From the NCBI GenBank assembly GCA_024364805.1, contig CM044489.1, forward strand, positions 101,598,928 through 101,621,538: a stretch of 22,611 bases of DNA, read 5' to 3'. Origin of the DNA: Euprymna scolopes. Taxonomy: Eukaryota; Mollusca; Cephalopoda; Sepiida; Sepiolidae. This document shows positions 17,290-22,611 of this stretch, piece after piece (position 1 is the stretch's first letter; the number at the start of each line of letters is the position of its first letter). The position numbers and the translations under genes are program-made. The notes beneath the pieces were generated by a model, which was not told the origin of the DNA, did no database searches, and was given only the letters and a program-made list of their open reading frames with translations.

Positions 17290-17895
17290 TTCATTAAAGC
17301 TTTAAGCTGAATCTCATTAAGTGAGATTTGCTTATTTTTCTTCTTCCTGTTACATAACAGGTTAGAAAGAGGTGCTAGAAGATCCACACAGTGTGGGATA
17401 AAGTGTCTGTAATAGTTTAACAGACGGAGGAAGTGCCTTAGTTGGCGAAGTGAAGTGGGTAGTTGAAGGTCTTGTAGAGCCTTCACCTTTTCCAGTAACG
17501 GAGATATACCGTCTGGGCTGATAATGTGGCCCAGTAAAACTAGTGATGATGCACCAAAAACAGATTTACCAGGGTTTATCCTCACCTGGTATTGCTGAAA
17601 CCATTCGAATAGTAGGCGAGGGTGAGTGACGTGTTCCTCAGGTGAGGCACTTGCCACGAGAATGTCGTCTATATAGTTATAGATGAAGTCCAAGTCACAC
17701 ACTACTTCGTCCATGAAGCGCTGAAAGGTACTAACCACGTTTCTTAAACTGAAGGGCATAGTTAAAAATTCAAATGCTCCAAACGGAGTTGTTACTGCTG
17801 TTTTGGGTATATCGGCTGGATTCACTGGGATCTGATGGTAAGCCTTAACTAGATCTAGTTTGGAGAAGGTCTTACAACCATGCAGAGAGGAAGCA
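17286..17895 (-). pseudogene. Gypsy reverse transcriptase region
   Basis: Begins with [15 protein letters not shown] near 17860, then [13 protein letters not shown], then the catalytic YIDDILVAS (YxDD box), then [18 protein letters not shown], then [12 protein letters not shown], then [18 protein letters not shown]. These are all RT palm and thumb signatures of Ty3/Gypsy elements. Coding similarity stops at the junction with the plus-strand gag/protease block near 17895. Confidence 0.9.
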
Positions 17896-18460
17896 ACCTA
17901 ACGACATCACAAGCCAACCACTCGTGAATATGGCTATTTTAAAAGCCATAGAGAGCCTCACTCACAAGGTAAAAAATCTGGATCTGCAGTCGCACAGGCA
18001 CCTACTCCAGACTACCTCCTTGCCTTCACGCCGCTACCGTCACCACCATACACCATCTCCACATCGTCGCCGTCACTTTAACAAGCCAGGACTATGCTTC
18101 TATGATAGTCGTTTTGGTGCTGAGGTAAGGTGATGTAAAATTCCTTGTTCGTATTTGAACCAGGGAAACGATCGTCTGGAGAACTGAGCAGGGCACATTT
18201 TCCACTGAACTCCCACAACCGTGCCTATTATATTACTGACTATTATTATTCCCTGGTTGATACCAGAGCTGCTTGCAGTATTTGGCCACTGAAACTCCTC
18301 ACTGAGAAGCCTTCAGTGTCGTCCATCACACTGCAAGCAGTAAACCACCCTCCCATTCCCACATACGGTCAAATTTCTTGTTCTCTGGACTTGGAATTAT
18401 GGAGAGATTTTACGTGGGTCTTTACTATAGCGGACTTACCCTTCCCCAAAAATCAATGAA
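17896..18460 (+). pseudogene. Gypsy gag end and retropepsin, opposite strand
   Basis: On the plus strand, ESLTHKVKNL and GLCFYDSRFGAEV resemble the end of gag in mollusc and flatworm Gypsy elements. A retropepsin-like region follows: SLVDT (active-site neighbourhood), ITLQAVNHPPIPTYGQ, and FTWVFTIADL. In an intact element this block would precede RT on the same strand; here it faces pol head-to-head. It is a fossil. Confidence 0.75.
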
Positions 18461-18555
18461 TCAATGCCTCCCTCTGAGTTCTTCGGCCACAGGCTAACCA
18501 ATCAGCTAACAGGGCACATTAATTCACAAGAGAAAATAGTTCTCTGTGACTGCTA
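18459..18555. repeat. Right LTR-end piece of Gypsy element
   Basis: The last 31 bp (18525-18555, beginning cacaagagaaaatag) equal 15251-15281 in direct orientation. The adjoining 18459-18524 matches 15197-15250 only as reverse complement and contains a 12-bp extra stretch with a second gctaac. Inverted octamers (aatcaatg and cattgatt or cattaatt) bound the reversed part in both places. Confidence 0.75.
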
Positions 18556-19427
18556 GGTATGTCAGAAACTGACCTTACGAATGCATGAAAAAATATTGAA
18601 TAATTCGAGCCCCTGTCTTTCCAAGCTTATAACTACTCGAAAAATGTAATTCAAACCCTATTTTTTTTCAATTAAAGCAGCAAAGACCAAATTAAAAAAA
18701 AAAATAACAGGTTTAATAGCAAATTATGCAATATTTGTTTTTTTAAATTGGTTTTCTTTAAAAGATTTGAAGAAAATAAACGAAATTTAATTTAGGTCGA
18801 TTATAAAAAATCGATATAAATTCCCAAAACACTTACCTATAAAAATTACTAATCAATGTGTAGTTGCATTCTTCATTGTTAAAAATTTATCCATATTTAT
18901 ATTTTAAAATCCATTTATTTTTTAAATAAAAGAATTTTTTAAACCCCTATTTGAAAAACCCACCATGATGCAAACATTTTACGTTTTTATTTAAAACCAG
19001 AAGTAGTTTTTTTTTTATTGTTTTGAATTACGGGTGGATAGAAGGAAATAAAAACCACACATTCGCATTAGCCGTCTACCTTTGCGCATAAAGAAATTTG
19101 TGCCTCCATACCTGAAAACTAGTCACATTTTATTTATAATTTTTTGCTTTAAAAAAAAAACAGCTCAAGAATTTTTCTTTTTTTCTTTTCTCAAAAAATA
19201 CACGAGTTTTTGATTTAATATGTTTAATTTCCACTTTATGGAGTTAATTTTTTTTTTTTAATATCTAAAAAAAAACAAGAAAACCATTGAATGAAATAGA
19301 AATAATTTTCGAAATAAAACGTAACTTTCTGTACAATATAAGAAGATTATAAGATATCATTTAAGAAAAACAAAAACAAAAAACCCTGTTTTTAAAAAAA
19401 AAAGGTTTTAAACTTTGGACTTTACAC
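18556..19427. other. AT-rich DNA, no recognised feature
   Basis: Mostly A and T homopolymer runs. I see no coding region or clear repeat. Confidence 0.5.
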
Positions 19428-19805
19428 TGTAGAGGACTAGGATATATAAATCCTAATCCCATTACAAAAGAAAATAATGAAATGAATGGAATGAAGGAAA
19501 CAAAAACTCAATTGCTGGATAAAATAAACGTGTCATTTATTTACTGTTGAAAAATGAATGTTTTAGGTGTAACACGTGTCCATGTCCGCGTTCGGGTGTC
19601 ACCATCGTTTGTTGCAGGACTAGTGATGTAGAAAGAAAAGGAAATGTGTGTTCATCTCACGTTCGGGTCACTATCGTTTGTTCACGCGTGGGAAGAGAAG
19701 TGAATAATGTAGTGGAAATGGGAATGATAGTCCAGCGTGTAGACAAAGACAAAGATAGAGGGTTGACATCAGTAAAGCTGTGCGCCATGTTAGCAGTCAG
19801 CTACG
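19428..19805 (+). repeat. Dispersed repeat R1, copy 2
   Basis: Direct copy of 934-1286, with the same start (tgt.g.ggac.ag, then ataatcctaat-like bases), the same internal duplication and the same end (tcagctacg). Near 19745 it has a short extra acaaaga unit. It is followed by a GA microsatellite instead of the 30-bp minisatellite that follows copy 1. Confidence 0.8.
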
Positions 19806-19831
19806 CGGAGGTGTTCTCCGGCACAAGTTGT

Positions 19832-19846
19832 AGATAGATAGAGAGA

Positions 19847-19942
<96 letters not shown>
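19832..19942. repeat. (GATA)/(GA)n microsatellite
   Basis: Starts with tagatagata and continues as almost pure GA for about 100 bp. Confidence 0.95.
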
Positions 19943-19945
<3 letters not shown>

Positions 19946-20204
19946 TCAATCCAGGTTATGGAGATAGAAAGTGTATAAGGTGTACGTACTGTTTGTTAGC
20001 TTTTTTCCCTACATATAGTAGCAAGTGGTGTGAGGTGTGCGCGTGCGCGCGCCTGCCAAAATAGCGGCGACTGGTCTGTAGACCACTCAGCTCGGAAAGC
20101 GAGTTGGAGAAGAAAGAAGCTGCTTATTGCTCTTGCTTTTATAGTTTTTTCCAGTGGTCTTTTGCGCATGTGTGGATTTCCTTTGAAAGGGGAAGTGACG
20201 TTGT
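19943..20204. other. GC-richer stretch between microsatellites
   Basis: Includes a strictly alternating purine-pyrimidine run at 20035-20051 (tgtgcgcgtgcgcgcgc) and a non-repetitive segment around 20060-20190. Overlapping frames on both strands show no domain. Confidence 0.4.
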
Positions 20205-20356
20205 CCATGTGTGCGTACATGTACGCGTATGTGAGTACATGTGTGTATGTTAGCGTGTGTATGTATACACGTGAATGTGAGTGTATATACGCGAACGTGA
20301 ATATATGTACGTGTGTGGACGTGCACGCATATGTTTGTGTGCGCGTATGTATATGA
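20205..20356. repeat. TG/TA-rich cryptic simple repeat
   Basis: About 150 bp of irregular (TG)n with CG, TA and GTAC interruptions and predominantly alternating purine-pyrimidine. The open frames here (Cys/Val/Tyr- or His/Thr-rich) are a by-product of the repeat. Confidence 0.85.
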
Positions 20357-20959
20357 CAAGTAATATAGCTTGAGATGTGAACGCATGTTTTTGTGTGAGA
20401 CTAGAAAAGGCTCGCGCAACACATAAATTTCTAAAAAACACTTCTTTTTTTGTTTTAAATTTGAATATATTATTTATTGTCTTTTATCTTCAATTTGTGA
20501 TATATAAAACTTTGGTATATAAATTAATTATTAAAGTTTTAATAGACATTTCAAAATGGGGGGGGAGTGCATAAAAAAAAAACAACTTTTGTCTAAAATA
20601 TTATATTCGGTTTATTGGAAAGAGCATAAAATTTCACATTGACCCTGAAAATATCGTAAAAATTTAACCAATGGAAAAATTTTGATATATTTTTAAATTT
20701 AAAAAAAATTAACTCGTAAAATTCAATTGATTTCATTACGTAAAAAAAATGGCCGCATGAAGGCGCGCTGGCACTTTGTAAACACTGTTTTTTTTTAAAT
20801 ACAAAATAATATTTCTATTATTTTTTAAACAACTTTAATAGTTTATTTTGGAAGTATAATCCATAAAGAAAATAAACAACCCACTTTTAAAAGAGAAATT
20901 ACGAGTTTTTTTTTAATATTTTATTCGCAGTTTCGTGTTAGGGGTGTCAAAAATTCCCC
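20357..20959. other. AT-rich DNA, no recognised feature
   Basis: A poly-G tract followed by poly-A occurs near 20558-20582. Otherwise it is T- and A-rich runs with no supportable gene. Confidence 0.45.
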
Positions 20960-21122
20960 CCAAATTCTGATGCACCAACAACAACACCACCGTCTTTGCA
21001 GTAGACTTGGCAGCATCTTTTATGTATTTATTCCAATTCATATAGCTAGTGAATGATAAACCAACAAGTTTGAATGTTGGACTATCAAGAATGGTACTAT
21101 CAGCGATGGATGGTATCGATAG
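20960..21122 (-). pseudogene. Jockey/CR1-like LINE RT fragment
   Basis: On the minus strand a short open stretch reads ILDSPTFKLVGLSFTS, then YMNWNKYIKDAAKSTAKTV. This matches the RT thumb start of Jockey/CR1-type LINEs (a FKLLG.SFTS..W..YI..IAK.A.KKV pattern). It overlaps in type with the start of the LINE at 8605 (YIEDIAKAATKKV). Similarity fades after about 55 residues. It is an old, short remnant. Confidence 0.6.
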
Positions 21123-22361
21123 ATTTATTCATAACTTATTTGTAATGATTTAATAATTATTTCCGGTACATATTCTCCAACAATGTACGTTTTTAGTTGG
21201 ATAGACAGGATGACCTTTATTTCTTACACTTTTGAAGGTAATGTACTTAATTTGTAAAAGTATATAATTGCTTTCTTTGTTGCGAATAAATAATAAAAAA
21301 TGTGACGTTATAGGCCAAAAGTGACGACGAAGGATTTAAATTCGTAATAAAATGTATCGAGATGCATCTGCAAGTAGATCGAAAAGGGAGACAACTCTGC
21401 AGGTTAAGTGGAACTCTTCTTTTTGTAAGTCACGAAACACTTTTCCCTAAAATTTTAATACCCGACATCATTTTACGGAAACGAAATTTCTCGATTGACT
21501 ATTTATTTGCAATCAGTCTGCATTAATCTTTAAGCATTTGTTTTCTTCCCGACATCAAACCAGTAAGTAAATAACCAAGTCCAGCAATTCTTTCGTAAAA
21601 TGTTTAATTGCTGTAGTTTTTACAAAACCGAATTCACCGTCGGAATATGTCTGCTAAATGATTCGGCATTTTTTTCTCTCTATTTTCTGTTTAAATGATT
21701 TAGTTTCAACGAAGACAGAAAAGAAACATGAATATTAATTTAAAAGTGTAAATAATAATAATTCACACATTTAAAACCTTTTAAAGACATAATATGCAAT
21801 AATTTAGTGTTTTACTTTTTTTATTTATTTATTTTTTATTTTTTGGTGATAATTATATTTTACCCATCGAAAAACATCCTGTGTAGCGTTTTTCACTGAT
21901 TTCTGTCTCGAAAATTTCAGATCTAATAAAGTAAAAATTCACAATAAATTTGATTTTATTTCAAAATGCACTTATTATACCGTGCTGAAATAATAACGTT
22001 GTTTAGAAAGTCAATTCTTAATATGGGGAGTTAAAAGTGTTTTGTAGTTATTCTGTACTTTCACCTAACAATTTGATTAAAAAAAAAAGTGTAGGCTATT
22101 TTACAATCCAAAGAGGTACGAAAAAGTGGTAAAAAATTAAAAAATATAACAAATGTTATCGAAGACAAAATAAGTTACTCTTCTATCTGGAAATGTTTTT
22201 AGTGGTTTTACTCTAAAACGTTTATTTGGTTCGAAAAACAAAACGGTGTTCAGCGATAAGTGTGAACTAGAGAAATGGCGACGAGCTGAACCCTAAAGAT
22301 GTCAAGTGTAGAAAATGAGTAAAAAAAAACTAAAAAAATAATACAAAAACACTGGGCAGAT
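21123..22361. other. AT-rich DNA, no recognised feature
   Basis: No open frame with a recognisable domain and no clear repeat. Composition is A/T-run rich with scattered short palindromes. Confidence 0.5.
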
Positions 22362-22405
22362 GGCTATTTTAGGTGGCAAAATAGCCTCTAACCGAGGTGA
22401 CCTCG
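22362..22405. repeat. Two adjacent perfect hairpins
   Basis: GGCTATTTT (22362-22370) pairs with AAAATAGCC (22378-22386) around a 7-nt loop. Seven bases later CGAGGT pairs with ACCTCG around one G (22393-22405). The function is unknown. Confidence 0.7.
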
Positions 22406-22611
22406 CTCTAACCCTTTCACGCCGAAAAGGAAAAAATGTTACTGACACGGCCTGGTTTCATTTTCTTTTCTATATCAACAGTCAACACGTGGTTAAAATT
22501 TAACATTAAATTACATCTTTATAAATATTTTCAAATTTACAGGCGGACCTGAACGAGCTTTCCCTCTGGCGTAAAATTAATTCCTTTTCACGTTTTTTTT
22601 TTTTTTTTTTT
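22406..22611. other. Window end with poly-T run
   Basis: No gene seen. The window ends in a T run of about 20 from 22592, which could be the A-tail of a minus-strand retroelement lying beyond the window or a plain homopolymer. Confidence 0.4.

Larger units (their letters stand above)
14905..18555 (-). mobile_element. Gypsy/Ty3-type LTR element fossil, rearranged
   Basis: The minus strand carries RT, RNase H, integrase and a GPY/F-like tail in the Ty3/Gypsy order. The left end is an LTR (about 14905-15283), and a short piece of the same LTR tip is at the right end (18525-18555). A gag-end plus protease block (17896-18460) sits on the plus strand, opposite to pol. The element is clearly broken, with several breaks plus this rearrangement. 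The exact left boundary is uncertain and no target-site duplication could be confirmed. Many conserved motifs remain readable, suggesting moderate age. Confidence 0.8.

Noticed and set aside
16321-17297. Plus-strand open frames opposite pol
   Set aside because: They are antisense shadows of the minus-strand RNase H and integrase regions.
14859-18560. Possible target-site duplication (ggta) around the Gypsy element
   Set aside because: Only about four bases agree, the left LTR boundary is uncertain and the right end is incomplete, so it is not distinguishable from chance.
20030-20422. Overlapping frames rich in Cys/Val/Tyr and in His/Thr
   Set aside because: By-products of the TG/TA-rich simple repeat, present on both strands.

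Overview
The window looks like a repeat-dense, AT-rich intergenic or intronic stretch of a lophotrochozoan animal genome, most likely a cephalopod mollusc. That guess rests on the mixture of element types (RTE-like and Jockey/CR1-like LINEs, a mollusc-type Gypsy element, Helitrons ending in a CCCGG hairpin plus CTAG, hammerhead-like repeats) and on the long GA and TG microsatellites. I recognise no host protein-coding exon, no cellular tRNA or rRNA gene, no CRISPR array and no bacterial feature. Nearly all recognisable coding sequence belongs to transposable elements and is decayed or partial.

Layout. 1-930: plain AT-rich DNA. 934-1286: first copy of a dispersed repeat (R1), then a 30-bp minisatellite that ends at a decayed Helitron terminus (1473). 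1901-2366 and 3166-3682: two direct copies of a promoter-to-polyA repeat (R2) that looks LTR-like. 3740-3836 and 6251-6459: copies of a repeat with a hammerhead-ribozyme-like core, the second arranged as an inverted pair. 4371-5102: 3' end of an RTE-like LINE on the minus strand. 5525-6066: AT-rich tandem duplication. 8605-9411: 3' end of a Jockey/CR1-like LINE on the plus strand, interrupted by a 202-bp MITE with an 8-bp target duplication. 9565-9930: truncated Helitron-family copy with a tRNA-like promoter. 9932-10679: an apparently complete non-autonomous Helitron on the minus strand. 11130-12000: 3' end of a third LINE type on the minus strand.

12099-13856: a small LTR element with gag and little else, flanked by an unusually long 17-bp direct repeat. 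14905-18555: a broken Gypsy-type LTR element whose pol lies on the minus strand while its gag-end/protease block lies on the plus strand. 18556-20960: AT-rich DNA with R1 copy 2 and long microsatellites. 20960-21122: another small LINE fragment. 21123-22611: AT-rich DNA with two adjacent perfect hairpins.

The most interesting signals are structural. In two unrelated repeat families, a segment bounded by inverted repeats is reversed in one copy relative to the other (22 bp in R2; about 45 bp at the Gypsy ends). This suggests template switching or cruciform-based inversion. The intact Helitron termini, the tRNA-like region in the same family, the minimal hammerhead core and the long flanking repeat of the gag-only element also merit checking. 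The elements do not form a pathway; they record successive insertions, of which the order is clearest for the MITE inside the LINE. All calls are by eye, without database searches.
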